The translations under genes were made by a program, and so were the position numbers. This document shows, piece after piece, positions 18,816-27,499 of a stretch of 64,000 nucleotides of DNA. The stretch comes from an uncultured Clostridium sp. GTDB taxonomy: Bacteria; Bacillota_I; Bacilli_A; RF39; UBA660. The DNA is taken from contig CAMKPE010000001.1 of NCBI GenBank assembly GCA_946414595.1, positions 62,001 to 126,000 of the forward strand. The letters run 5' to 3'. Below the pieces are notes generated by a model, which worked only from the letters and a program-made list of their open reading frames with translations, was not told the origin of the DNA and searched no databases. Within the stretch, counting starts at the first letter, position 1. Every line of letters begins with the position of its first letter.

Positions 18816-19676
18816 ATGAAAGAAAAAGTTAAAAGATTCTTACATTACTTATATGTTAGTATTAGAAAGCCAGAAATGGAGGTTTTGCCTGGGAATCTGG
18901 CCTTTTTCTTTATGATGATGATTATTCCATTAATGACTATTATAGGAACAGTTATTGCAAACTTTGATATTGCAGATAGATCGCTTACTGATGCAATATA
19001 TACTAACTTTCCTAAAAACATAGCGGATTTAATAATATCAATCATGGGAGAAGGCTCATCAACTGTTAGTGTCTGGGTAATCTTAATCGGTTCACTTTTA
19101 CTAGCATCTAATGGAACTTATTCCATGATAGTAACATCTAATTCGATATATGGAATAACAAAAAGTAGTGCCATAAAAAATAGAATAAAATCAGTAGTTT
19201 TAGTTATTGTATTAGTACTTTTATTCACATTATTGTTAATAATTCCTACAATAAACTCACAAGTGTTGGGAGTAATTGCTAAGATAACTAAGACTAATAT
19301 GGCGACAAATATATATTTCATGCTCTATAGAATATTAAGGTATCCAATACTATTCTTATTCGTATTTATATTTGTAAAAATCTTATATAGATTTTCACCA
19401 AGTGGAAAGAATAGAAAAAGGACAAGTTATGGAGCAGTATTCACATCAGTATTATTGATGATATCAACATGGGGATATTCAATATATATTGAGTATTTCT
19501 CAGACTTCCAAACACTATATGGAGGAATCTCTAATATCTTATTCTTAATGATGTGGATAGATTTAATATCATACATCTTTGTGCTAGGAATGAATCTTAA
19601 TGCAGCACGTGAAAAGATGATGGTTGAGGATAAAGAGAAAAGCGAAAAAAAAGCTGGCAAGATTGAAAAAGAATAA
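18816..19676 (+). CDS. YihY/BrkB family membrane protein
   Basis: 286 residues with about six transmembrane segments and the family hallmarks: an N-terminal LPGNLAFFFMMMIIPLMTIIG segment and a late ISTWGYSIYIEYFSDFQTLYGGISNILFLMMWI segment. The family (formerly mis-called ribonuclease BN) is of unknown function, often linked to envelope or transport. ATG follows AGAGGTATT, 7 bases after the sensor gene's stop. The charged tail ends KEKSEKKAGKIEKE. Confidence 0.88.
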   Translation: MKEKVKRFLHYLYVSIRKPEMEVLPGNLAFFFMMMIIPLMTIIGTVIANFDIADRSLTDAIYTNFPKNIADLIISIMGEGSSTVSVWVILIGSLLLASNGTYSMIVTSNSIYGITKSSAIKNRIKSVVLVIVLVLLFTLLLIIPTINSQVLGVIAKITKTNMATNIYFMLYRILRYPILFLFVFIFVKILYRFSPSGKNRKRTSYGAVFTSVLLMISTWGYSIYIEYFSDFQTLYGGISNILFLMMWIDLISYIFVLGMNLNAAREKMMVEDKEKSEKKAGKIEKE

Positions 19677-19711
19677 GTATTTTGCTATAATTTACTAGGC
19701 GAGGTAGTGCT

Positions 19712-21862
19712 ATGAAAAAGACTATTAAAAAGAAAGAGAATAAAGAATTAAAAACTAAAAGAGTTAGAAAACCTAAAAAAGCAGATAATTCTAAAAAATC
19801 TTTTGTTTCTAGATTTAAAAGCAATATAAAAGAATTTAAAGAAAATCCTAAACAATACTTAATTGCTTTAACAAAGAAAACTAAAAGAATGGTTTTAGAT
19901 AATAGATTCTATTTTCTATTTGTATTATTAAATGTAATTAATGGTATGTTATTAAGAGCATTTACTTTAGGAAATGGAACTATATTTGATTTTGATGCAT
20001 TATTAGCAGATGCTGCATTTATGTTTGCAGTTGGATCTTTTGCTTTCTTATTTAATGAAAAAGGAAGATTCATTTATATGTTTATTATTACAACATTGTT
20101 AACTGCTATTTGTGTATTAAACTCTGCTTATTATACTTTCTATACATCTTTCTCATCTATCTCACTTATATCAACAGCAAGATTCATAACAGATGTTGGA
20201 GATGCTGTTGTAGAAAACGTATTACAACCAAAAGATTTAATATATATAATTATGCCTTTCTCATTATTATTTTTACATCGTAGATATAAGAAGGCTAATA
20301 AATTAAAATTATATAGAAGTAAGTTAGGATTCATTAAATCTTTAGGGCTTGGAGCACTTTGTGCCCTTATCTTTGGATTTACTTTAACTGGAACTGACGT
20401 AGGAAGACTTACAAAACAATGGAATAGAGAATATGTTGTTAAGAAGTTTGGTATCTATATTTATCACGTTAATGACTTAGTTAAAAGCTTAGAGCCAAAG
20501 TTTGCAGCACTTTTCGGATATGATTCAGCACTTAAAGAATTTAATGAATATTATGCTGATGTAAAAGAACCTACTAAGAATGAATATACAGGAATGTTTG
20601 AAGGAAAGAATATTTTAGTAATACATGGAGAAAGTATTCAAAACTTCTTAATTGGATTAGAATTCAATGGACAAGAAGTTACTCCAAACTTAAATAAACT
20701 TGCAAAGACTGGAATGTATTTTGATAACTTCTATACTCAAGTAAGTATTGGGACAAGTAGTGATACAGAGTTTACTTTAAATACTTCTTTAATGCCTGCA
20801 AGTTTAGGAACTGCATTCTCAGATTATGCAGATAAAGAATATGTATCAATTCCAAAATTATTAAAAGAAAAAGGATATTACACTTTTGCAATGCATGCCA
20901 ACAATGGTGAGTATTGGAATAGAAGAGTAATGCATAAAAATTTAGGGTATGATGAATTAATTGCTAAAGATCAATATGAAATAGATGAAGTAATTGGTCT
21001 TGGTTTATCAGATGAATCATTCTTTAGACAATCAGTACCAAAACTTAAAAAGATTGTTGAAGAACATGGAAAATATTATGGAACATTCATAATGCTTTCT
21101 AACCATACACCATTCTCAGAAACAGATAAATACGGTGAATTTGATGTTGATATTAAAGAAACTATAATCAATGAAAATGGTGAAGAAGAAGTAATTAGCT
21201 ATCCATATTTGGAAGATACTAAATTAGGTAATTACATTAAGTCTGCACATTATGCTGACTATGCTCTAGGAATATTCCTTGAAGAGCTAGATAAAGAAGG
21301 ATTACTTGAAAACACTGTAATAGTATTCTATGGAGACCATGATGCAAGACTTCCAAAGAACAATTATGTAAGAATGTATAATTACGATAAAGAAACTGAT
21401 TCAGTACTTGATGAAGAAGATCCTAATTATGTAGAATTTAATGATTATCATTACGAATTAAATAGAAAAGTACCATTCATAATTTGGACAAAAGATAGAG
21501 TAGATAAAGCTCAAACAATATCTTATACAATGGGAATGTATGACGTTATGCCAACACTTGGAAACATGTTTGGATTCTATAACAAATATGCATTAGGTCA
21601 TGATATCTTCAATATTAAAGATGACAATATAGTAATATTCCCAACAGGAAACTGGTTAACAAAAGATATGTATTACAACAACCAAAAAGAAGAATCATTT
21701 ATCTTATCTAACTCAGTAATTACACAAGAACAGATTGAAAGTAATAGAGAATATACAGATAAATTATTATCAGTATCTAACGATATTTTGGTATATGATT
21801 TGATAAGAAACTCTAAAGCACAAACTGTTGATGAAGCAAAATTATTAGAAGGGAAGCAATAG
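19712..21862 (+). CDS. LTA synthase family protein
   Basis: 716 residues: a Lys-rich cytoplasmic start (1-60), about five transmembrane helices (70-225), then the extracellular sulfatase-fold domain. Key motifs are ILVIHGESIQNFLIGLEFNG, the nucleophile region GTSSDTEFTLN with canonical Thr, SNHTPF and VFYGDHDARLP for metal binding. It should transfer glycerol-phosphate from phosphatidylglycerol, as LtaS does. The C-terminal region beyond the sulfatase domain is about 70 residues long. It is in the operon 15999-22494, 35 bases after the BrkB-type gene. Presence of two LtaS-like enzymes in one window suggests divided roles. Confidence 0.92.
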   Translation: MKKTIKKKENKELKTKRVRKPKKADNSKKSFVSRFKSNIKEFKENPKQYLIALTKKTKRMVLDNRFYFLFVLLNVINGMLLRAFTLGNGTIFDFDALLADAAFMFAVGSFAFLFNEKGRFIYMFIITTLLTAICVLNSAYYTFYTSFSSISLISTARFITDVGDAVVENVLQPKDLIYIIMPFSLLFLHRRYKKANKLKLYRSKLGFIKSLGLGALCALIFGFTLTGTDVGRLTKQWNREYVVKKFGIYIYHVNDLVKSLEPKFAALFGYDSALKEFNEYYADVKEPTKNEYTGMFEGKNILVIHGESIQNFLIGLEFNGQEVTPNLNKLAKTGMYFDNFYTQVSIGTSSDTEFTLNTSLMPASLGTAFSDYADKEYVSIPKLLKEKGYYTFAMHANNGEYWNRRVMHKNLGYDELIAKDQYEIDEVIGLGLSDESFFRQSVPKLKKIVEEHGKYYGTFIMLSNHTPFSETDKYGEFDVDIKETIINENGEEEVISYPYLEDTKLGNYIKSAHYADYALGIFLEELDKEGLLENTVIVFYGDHDARLPKNNYVRMYNYDKETDSVLDEEDPNYVEFNDYHYELNRKVPFIIWTKDRVDKAQTISYTMGMYDVMPTLGNMFGFYNKYALGHDIFNIKDDNIVIFPTGNWLTKDMYYNNQKEESFILSNSVITQEQIESNREYTDKLLSVSNDILVYDLIRNSKAQTVDEAKLLEGKQ

Positions 21863-21864
21863 AT

Positions 21865-22494
21865 ATGAGTAAAAGTAAAAAAGACAATAAAATAATAGTT
21901 TTTATTACAATAGGAATAGTTCTATTAATTGGTGCTGCCTTCTTAATGATTAAAAATAGTTTCAAAAAAACTCCAGTAAAAGAAGTAAAGAAACTAGATG
22001 ATATCAAAGTAAAAGAAATAGATTATACTTTGTATGATAATAAATCTGATCTATACAAAGATTACTTTGCTGAATTAAAAGAAGTGTTAACAAAAGATAA
22101 AGTTGATGATTTAGAATATGCTAAAGTAGTAGCAAAACTATTTGCAACTGACTTCTATTCATTAGAAGATAAAAAAACAAATACAGATGTTGGAGGACTT
22201 GATTTTATTCATCCTGATATGAAAGAAAACTTCATATTAAAGGCTACTGATACAATGTACAAATATGTTGAATCAAATGTTTATGGAGATAGAAAACAAG
22301 AACTACCAAAAGTTACAAAAGTTGAGATTAAAAATGCTGAAGCAAAACCATTAACATATGATAAATACACAGATGGATTAGGATACGTAGTAACTGTAAC
22401 AATTACATATGCAAAAGATTTAGGATTCCCTAAAGAAGTAACATTATCTATAATTCATCAAGAGAAAAAATTATATATAGTAGAAATAAAATAG
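21865..22494 (+). CDS. Membrane-anchored hypothetical protein
   Basis: 209 residues, one N-terminal transmembrane segment (about 9-30) and an extracellular part rich in Lys, Asp and aromatics, with DLEYAKVVAKLFATDFYSLEDKKTNTDVGGLDFIHPD in the middle. No family recognised. The ATG is 2 bases after the LtaS-like stop, so the two are translationally coupled; it may be an accessory to that enzyme. Last gene of the operon. Confidence 0.75.
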   Translation: MSKSKKDNKIIVFITIGIVLLIGAAFLMIKNSFKKTPVKEVKKLDDIKVKEIDYTLYDNKSDLYKDYFAELKEVLTKDKVDDLEYAKVVAKLFATDFYSLEDKKTNTDVGGLDFIHPDMKENFILKATDTMYKYVESNVYGDRKQELPKVTKVEIKNAEAKPLTYDKYTDGLGYVVTVTITYAKDLGFPKEVTLSIIHQEKKLYIVEIK

Positions 22495-22513
22495 GTTTAA
22501 TAAACCTATTTTT
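22490..22513 (+). terminator. Intrinsic terminator closing the envelope operon
   Basis: AATAGGTT, loop TAATA, AACCTATT, then T. The 5' arm overlaps the stop codon. Confidence 0.85.
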
Positions 22514-22527
22514 AGATAAGGGGAAAT

Positions 22528-23715
22528 ATGGAAAGAGTTATTTTAATAAAATATGGAGAATTAACTACTAAAAAAGGAAATAGGAATTTTTTTGTTCAAT
22601 TGCTTTATAAATGTATTCAAAATAAACTTGCTAACTATAATGTTAAGATTTTTAAAGACTTATCTAGAATGTATATTGAATTCAATGATAAAGACTTAGA
22701 TGAGATATTAAAAAGAGTTAATAATATATTTGGAATACATGAATATTTAGTAGCATACAAAATAAATACTGATGTTGAAACTATTAAAGAAAAAGTATTA
22801 GAAATAGTTAAAGAAGAAAAGTTTAATACATTTAAAGTAGAAACAAAAAGAAGTTATAAAGAATTTCCAATTAATAGCCAAGATTTTTCAAGACAGCTTG
22901 GTGGTTTAATTCTTAAAAATATTAATAATATAAAAGTAGATGTTCATAATCCAGAACTTTTAGTTAATGTAGAAATAAGAAAAGAATATACTTATATTTA
23001 TACAAATTATTATTATGGATTGGGAGGATATCCAAATAATACTTTAGGTAAAGGAATGCTTATGTTAAGTGGGGGAATTGATTCTCCAGTTGCCGCATAC
23101 CTTGCTATGAAAAGAGGAGTACATGTTGAAGCATTATACTTTGAAGCAATTCCTCATACAAGTATTAATGCAAGAAATAAAGTAATTGAATTATGTAAGA
23201 AATTATCTGTATATACATCAAGTATCAAACTACATATTGTTCCTTTTACAGAAATACAAGAAGCAATATATAAGACTGCAGATGAAGACTACGTTATTAC
23301 AATAATGAGAAGAATGATGTATAGAATAACTGAGCGAATGGCAAAAAGAAGAAGATGTTTAGCAATCATAAATGGTGAATCAATTGGTCAAGTAGCAAGC
23401 CAAACATTAACAAGTATGAGAGTTATTAATTCAGTTACTAACTACCCAGTAATAAGACCGGTCGCATGTCTTGATAAACTTGAAATAATGGAAATTGCAA
23501 GAAAGATTGATACATATGATATAAGCATATTACCATACGAAGATTGTTGTACTGTCTTCGTACCAAAACATCCAGTAATAAATCCAAAAATGGAATTATG
23601 CGAAGATATGGAAACAAGATTTGATTATCAAGAATTAATTAATAAAGCACTTAAAAATATTAAGACAATAACAATTACTGAACATGATAAAAACGAGTTT
23701 AACGATTTATTATAA
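22528..23715 (+). CDS. thiI: tRNA 4-thiouridine synthetase
   Basis: 395 residues without the rhodanese extension, as usual in Bacillus. ThiI makes 4-thiouridine in tRNA and can donate sulfur for thiamine. The N-terminal ferredoxin-like/THUMP domain (about 1-165) begins LIKYGELTTKKGNRNFF and contains DVHNPELLVNVEIRKEYTYIY. The PP-loop ATPase follows, with MLSGGIDSPVAAYLA near 178-192 and INGESIGQVASQTL near 290-303. The arginine in KGNRNFF is encoded by AGG (22582-22584) at a position where ThiI normally has Arg. GGGGAAAT precedes the start. The next gene encodes a SASP, the same neighbour order as in B. subtilis. Confidence 0.95.
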   Translation: MERVILIKYGELTTKKGNRNFFVQLLYKCIQNKLANYNVKIFKDLSRMYIEFNDKDLDEILKRVNNIFGIHEYLVAYKINTDVETIKEKVLEIVKEEKFNTFKVETKRSYKEFPINSQDFSRQLGGLILKNINNIKVDVHNPELLVNVEIRKEYTYIYTNYYYGLGGYPNNTLGKGMLMLSGGIDSPVAAYLAMKRGVHVEALYFEAIPHTSINARNKVIELCKKLSVYTSSIKLHIVPFTEIQEAIYKTADEDYVITIMRRMMYRITERMAKRRRCLAIINGESIGQVASQTLTSMRVINSVTNYPVIRPVACLDKLEIMEIARKIDTYDISILPYEDCCTVFVPKHPVINPKMELCEDMETRFDYQELINKALKNIKTITITEHDKNEFNDLL

Positions 23716-23720
23716 TTGAA

Positions 23721-23749
23721 GTATAAATTACTTAAAAAATCACATCCTA
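23721..23749 (+). promoter_or_regulatory. SigmaG-type promoter for the SASP gene
   Basis: GTATA at 23721-23725 (consensus GHATR), 17-base spacer, CATCCTA at 23743-23749 (consensus CATNMTA). It lies between the thiI stop and the SASP ribosome-binding site and would give a leader of only about 14 bases. The match is by eye, but in position and spacing it is what forespore genes carry. Confidence 0.6.
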
Positions 23750-23769
23750 TAAATGTAGGAGGTGAAACA

Positions 23770-23985
23770 ATGAAAAAAGGACAAAAGAAAAGAACTAGTT
23801 CAAAAAGAAGTTCTACTGCTAAAAGAAGTACTACTGATAATATGAAGTATGAAATAGCACATGAATTTGGTGTAAGCTTAGGTCCAGATTCAACTTCCCG
23901 TGCCAATGGAACAGTTGGTGGTGAAATTACTAAAAGATTAGTAAATCGTGGGAAAACAGGTGGAAGTGCTAGTAAGAATTCCTAA
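23770..23985 (+). CDS. Alpha/beta-type small acid-soluble spore protein
   Basis: 71 residues from ATG 23770, just after the strong ribosome-binding site AGGAGGTGAA. The conserved core is [20 protein letters not shown] then [14 protein letters not shown], which matches alpha/beta SASP including the GPR-protease region EIA.EFGV and the DNA-binding NG.VGGEITK.LV. These proteins coat forespore DNA, protect it from UV and heat, and are digested on germination. The N-terminal 24 residues are strongly basic (about 10 Lys/Arg), unlike the neutral N-terminus of B. subtilis SspA. The longer frame upstream is not needed. A forespore sigmaG-type promoter precedes it. Confidence 0.93.
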   Translation: MKKGQKKRTSSKRSSTAKRSTTDNMKYEIAHEFGVSLGPDSTSRANGTVGGEITKRLVNRGKTGGSASKNS

Positions 23986-24000
23986 TATTAAAAACATAAA

Positions 24001-24029
24001 ATAGATAATTGTATATTATCTATTTTTTT
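24001..24029 (+). terminator. Intrinsic terminator after SASP gene
   Basis: ATAGATAAT, loop TGTAT, ATTATCTAT, then seven T. Confidence 0.85.
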
Positions 24030-24066
24030 ATGCTATACTAATATTATAGTAGGATAGAGGTACAGT

Positions 24067-25938
24067 ATGCAGGGGAAAATTGATGATATTGTGTTCAGTA
24101 TTGAACCGATTGAAAAATGTGACGAGGGATGTAATTATAAAATTAAATTAAAAATTCCTATGTCATTAGGTTGGATTGAAAATGTAAATTTTATAGCAGA
24201 TTCACCTGGGGAAAGCAGTGTTTTCCAAATTAAATTCAAAAGAAATGAAGGTGGATATGTTTACTTTGAAGGAGAAGCATTCCTTAAAACAAAAGCAATG
24301 TACTATTATTACTTCTCTTTAGAAGCAAATAAGAAGTTTAGATTTCTTAAAAGAAGAAATTATTTAGAAGATAATAATATAATCAATGAAGAAAAATGGA
24401 AGATGAGCGTTAACTTTGATGTCCCAGAGTGGGCACAAGGAAAGATTATGTATCATATCTTTGTTGATAGATTTAATAGAAATGAAAGCGTTAAAATGGA
24501 ACCTATGCCAAGAAGAACAATCCATTCATCATGGAAAGATGAGGTATCTGTTGGGCCAAATGAAAAAGGAGAATGGAATACAGATTTCTTTGGAGGAAAT
24601 ATCAAGGGGATTATAGATAAACTTGATTATATTAAATCTTTAGGAACTAGTATTATCTATTTAAGTCCAGTTGTATGGAGTCAATCAAATCATAGATATG
24701 ATGCAGCAGATTATGAGACAGTTGATCCTTATGCTGGAACAAATAACGATTTAAAAGAATTATGTGACAAAGCACATGCTATGGGGATTAAGATTATTCT
24801 TGATGCAGTATTTGATCACACTGGAAATGATAGTAAATATTTTAATGAATATAATACATTTGAAGAACCTGGAGCATTCCAAGGAAAAGAATCAAAGTAT
24901 TATCCATACTATATAAAATATATTACTGAAAATGAAACATATTTTAAACATTGGTGGAATATTCCGACTATGCCAGTATGTGATTGTAATAGCAAAGAAT
25001 GGCAACAATTTATATATGGAGAACACGGCGTAATAGACCAATGGTTTGAATTAGGAATAGATGGGCTAAGGCTTGATGTAGCAGATGAGTTATCAGATGA
25101 ATTTATTGAAGGAATAAGAAGAGCTGTTAAAAGAAATAAAGAAGATGGATTTATTCTTGGTGAAGTGTGGGAAAATCCAATGAGAAAAGGGAAAAAGTAC
25201 ATTTCATCAGGAAAAGAAATGGATTCAATAATGAATTATCACTTGATGAATGCATTAATAAAATATTTCAAATTTTGTGATATAAATAAATTAAACGAGG
25301 TAATTTATAATATTAGAACAGAATATCCTGAAGGAACTATTAATAGTTTAATGAATTTCACTTCTACTCATGATATATCTAGAATAATTGATGTATTAGG
25401 ATCAGATGCCTTCGGACCTTTTAAAGACCGTGCATGGGAAGTACCAAGTGGAGATAGACAGTGGCAAAAGAATTTTAGATTAACTCCTGAAGAATACAAG
25501 AAAGCAAAAGAAATATATAAAGCATATGTTTTCTCACTTGCATTCTTCCCAGGAAACCTATCAATCTTCTATGGAGATGAAGCAGGACTACAAGGAGTTG
25601 GAGATCTTTGCACAAGAAGAACATTTGATTGGAACAATATTGATAAAGAACTATTAACATTTTTCAAAAAAATTGGTAAAATAAGAAATGAAAATAGTTT
25701 CCTAGAACAGGCAGACTTTGATATAATAGATATAAATGATAGAATGATGATGTTCGAAAGAAGCAATGATGATGCAAGTGCGTTTGTTACAGTAAATAGA
25801 ACAGGTAATGATCAAAAACTAATATTACCTAAAGGATTCCAAGAACACACTGATGCATATTCATTAAATAACTCAACAAAAGAAATAATTAAACCCTATG
25901 GTGGTTTAGTATTAAAGAAAGTAAAAAGGAGAAGTTAA
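24067..25938 (+). CDS. GH13 alpha-glucan hydrolase (neopullulanase/cyclomaltodextrinase type)
   Basis: 623 residues. An N-terminal beta-sandwich (about 1-115, CBM34-like) precedes the (beta/alpha)8 catalytic domain. The four GH13 regions are visible: LDAVFDHTG, GLRLDVADE with the Asp nucleophile, GEVWENP with the acid Glu, and FTSTHDISR with the third Asp. A beta-sandwich C-terminal domain ends the protein. No signal peptide, so it probably acts on intracellular or imported maltodextrins. AGAGGTACAGT precedes the ATG. The next gene begins 2 bases after its stop, an operon link of unknown meaning. Confidence 0.9.
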   Translation: MQGKIDDIVFSIEPIEKCDEGCNYKIKLKIPMSLGWIENVNFIADSPGESSVFQIKFKRNEGGYVYFEGEAFLKTKAMYYYYFSLEANKKFRFLKRRNYLEDNNIINEEKWKMSVNFDVPEWAQGKIMYHIFVDRFNRNESVKMEPMPRRTIHSSWKDEVSVGPNEKGEWNTDFFGGNIKGIIDKLDYIKSLGTSIIYLSPVVWSQSNHRYDAADYETVDPYAGTNNDLKELCDKAHAMGIKIILDAVFDHTGNDSKYFNEYNTFEEPGAFQGKESKYYPYYIKYITENETYFKHWWNIPTMPVCDCNSKEWQQFIYGEHGVIDQWFELGIDGLRLDVADELSDEFIEGIRRAVKRNKEDGFILGEVWENPMRKGKKYISSGKEMDSIMNYHLMNALIKYFKFCDINKLNEVIYNIRTEYPEGTINSLMNFTSTHDISRIIDVLGSDAFGPFKDRAWEVPSGDRQWQKNFRLTPEEYKKAKEIYKAYVFSLAFFPGNLSIFYGDEAGLQGVGDLCTRRTFDWNNIDKELLTFFKKIGKIRNENSFLEQADFDIIDINDRMMMFERSNDDASAFVTVNRTGNDQKLILPKGFQEHTDAYSLNNSTKEIIKPYGGLVLKKVKRRS

Positions 25939-25940
25939 TT

Positions 25941-26690
25941 ATGGCTGAAGAAGAAAAGAAAACTAAAAAGAAACCAACAAATAGACCAGTAAAGAAACCA
26001 GCAGCTAAAGCAACAAAAGGTGTTAAAGCACCTACAAAGAAAACTACACCAAAAACTGTAGAAAAAAAACCTGTTAAAAAGGTAATACCAAAAGTAGAAC
26101 CTAAAAAAGAGGTTAAAGTTGAAGAGCCAAAGGTAGAAGTAAAGAAAGTTGAAGTAAGAGAAGAACCAATAAAAAAAGAAGAACCAATTAAACAAGAAAA
26201 GAAAACAACTAAAAAAGCAACATTTGGTCTTACAAAAAGAGAAAAGCTTCTAATTGGTTTAGTAATACTTACAATTGTTGCTACTGGTATTATGTACTAT
26301 GTAATGTTTGGAGCAAAATACTATCAATACAAAGCATCATGGGGAATACATCTTCCTGAATCATTAGAAGAAGTATATTCAGTTAAGAGTAAGAAAGATG
26401 AGTTTGGTGACTATAATACTTATCATATATTCAAATATGAAAATGAAGACGATGTTAAGAAAATAGTTAACTGGACAGCAATGGATTCTGAAACAATTCA
26501 ATATAAGAGCTATAAAGAAGCTACTAATGAATGGTTAAATGTTTTAGGAGTAGAAGAACAAAATAGACCAACATTCATAAACGTTGAATACTGGTATAAA
26601 AATGATGCTAAGAGTGATGAAATCATCATGATTAAAGATTCAAAAAATAAAAAGATATATTTATTAGAATATTTCTTAAAAGATGAATAA
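25941..26690 (+). CDS. Lys/Pro-rich membrane protein
   Basis: 249 residues. The first 95 residues are a low-complexity Lys/Pro/Val/Glu tract (KKPAAKATKGVKAPTKKTTPKT and similar), a likely cytoplasmic disordered tail. One transmembrane segment follows (about 108-128), then an extracellular domain of about 115 residues with WGIHLPESLEEVYSVKSKKDEFGDYNTYHIFKYE. No family recognised. AGGAG precedes the ATG. It is coupled to the GH13 gene. Confidence 0.75.
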   Translation: MAEEEKKTKKKPTNRPVKKPAAKATKGVKAPTKKTTPKTVEKKPVKKVIPKVEPKKEVKVEEPKVEVKKVEVREEPIKKEEPIKQEKKTTKKATFGLTKREKLLIGLVILTIVATGIMYYVMFGAKYYQYKASWGIHLPESLEEVYSVKSKKDEFGDYNTYHIFKYENEDDVKKIVNWTAMDSETIQYKSYKEATNEWLNVLGVEEQNRPTFINVEYWYKNDAKSDEIIMIKDSKNKKIYLLEYFLKDE

Positions 26691-26695
26691 AATAA

Positions 26696-26723
26696 AAACT
26701 TGTATTTGATACAAGTTTTTTTA
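26696..26723. terminator. Bidirectional intrinsic terminator
   Basis: AAAACTTGTAT, loop TTG, ATACAAGTTTT between convergent genes, with T runs on both sides. Confidence 0.88.
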
Positions 26724-27401
26724 TTCTTCTTCATTAAATCCTTTTTTAGTAAGATCCATTTCTATTCCTTCTTTTGCAAGAAATTCTGGTAACTCTTTTG
26801 CCCAACGCCCACTGTATTTAGCACCACATTGTTTTGGACCATCTCTAAACCATGACAAGGCTTTTACTTTATCAACTTGATAAATGTCATAGTTTAACAT
26901 ATGTTGAGCGCCTTCTAATCTCCATGGACTACATTCTTTTAAATATAAAATATCCATTAATTTTCTTTTATCCCATAAACCACATAAAAGGCTTAATCTG
27001 AAAGATGAATCAGGGCCTTTTTTCTTAAACCCAGGATATTCACAATCTAAGTCTCTTGGATCAAAAGATAATTCTAAATTAACATAAGCAACATTGTCTT
27101 TTACTATGTCATAACACTGTTTTAACTTATCTAAATTAACATAATCATCTAAGAAACAATCGTCACAAATAAAGATTACTTTTGATTCAGGAATATCTTC
27201 AAGCGATAAATAAATTCTAGTTGTCCACTCATCTAGTGGAAAATCATGATTAATTGTTTTCATAAGTGGACTATTTAAAGTTTCAGTAAATAAGTACGTA
27301 ACTGGATGATTAGGCCAATATTTATCTAAACATGTCATGAATGTAGGCCACACCTCATCATTTTTGTCACAACTGAAACATACAATTGCTAAATCATTCA
27401 T
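26721..27401 (-). CDS. Putative GT-A-fold glycosyltransferase-like protein
   Basis: 226 residues. It starts DLAIVCFSCDKNDEVWPTFMTCLDKYWPNHPVTYLFTE and has VIFICDDCFLDD near 75-86, a DxD-like element in the place a nucleotide-sugar enzyme would carry one. The later region contains ECSPWRLEGAQHML. This resembles small glycosyltransferases of capsule/teichoic type, but the match is loose. Soluble, single gene, convergent with the previous operon. Confidence 0.5.
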   Translation of the reverse strand: MNDLAIVCFSCDKNDEVWPTFMTCLDKYWPNHPVTYLFTETLNSPLMKTINHDFPLDEWTTRIYLSLEDIPESKVIFICDDCFLDDYVNLDKLKQCYDIVKDNVAYVNLELSFDPRDLDCEYPGFKKKGPDSSFRLSLLCGLWDKRKLMDILYLKECSPWRLEGAQHMLNYDIYQVDKVKALSWFRDGPKQCGAKYSGRWAKELPEFLAKEGIEMDLTKKGFNEEE

Positions 27402-27433
27402 ATTATCACCATAACAAATATATCATATTTAAA

Positions 27434-27463
27434 TTAACAATACTACTAGAAAAATGTTATAAT
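27434..27463 (+). promoter_or_regulatory. Possible sigmaA promoter for ackA
   Basis: TTAACA (27434-27439), 18-base spacer, TATAAT (27458-27463). Confidence 0.55.
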
Positions 27464-27499
27464 ATTTGATAAAATATTGTAGTGAAAAGAGGGATAAAT

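Noticed and set aside
22582-22584. AGG reassigned to Met, as described for one uncultivated Bacilli clade
   Set aside because: AGG in thiI falls in KGNRNFF where the family has Arg, and AGG elsewhere fits Arg/Lys positions. Standard meaning holds.
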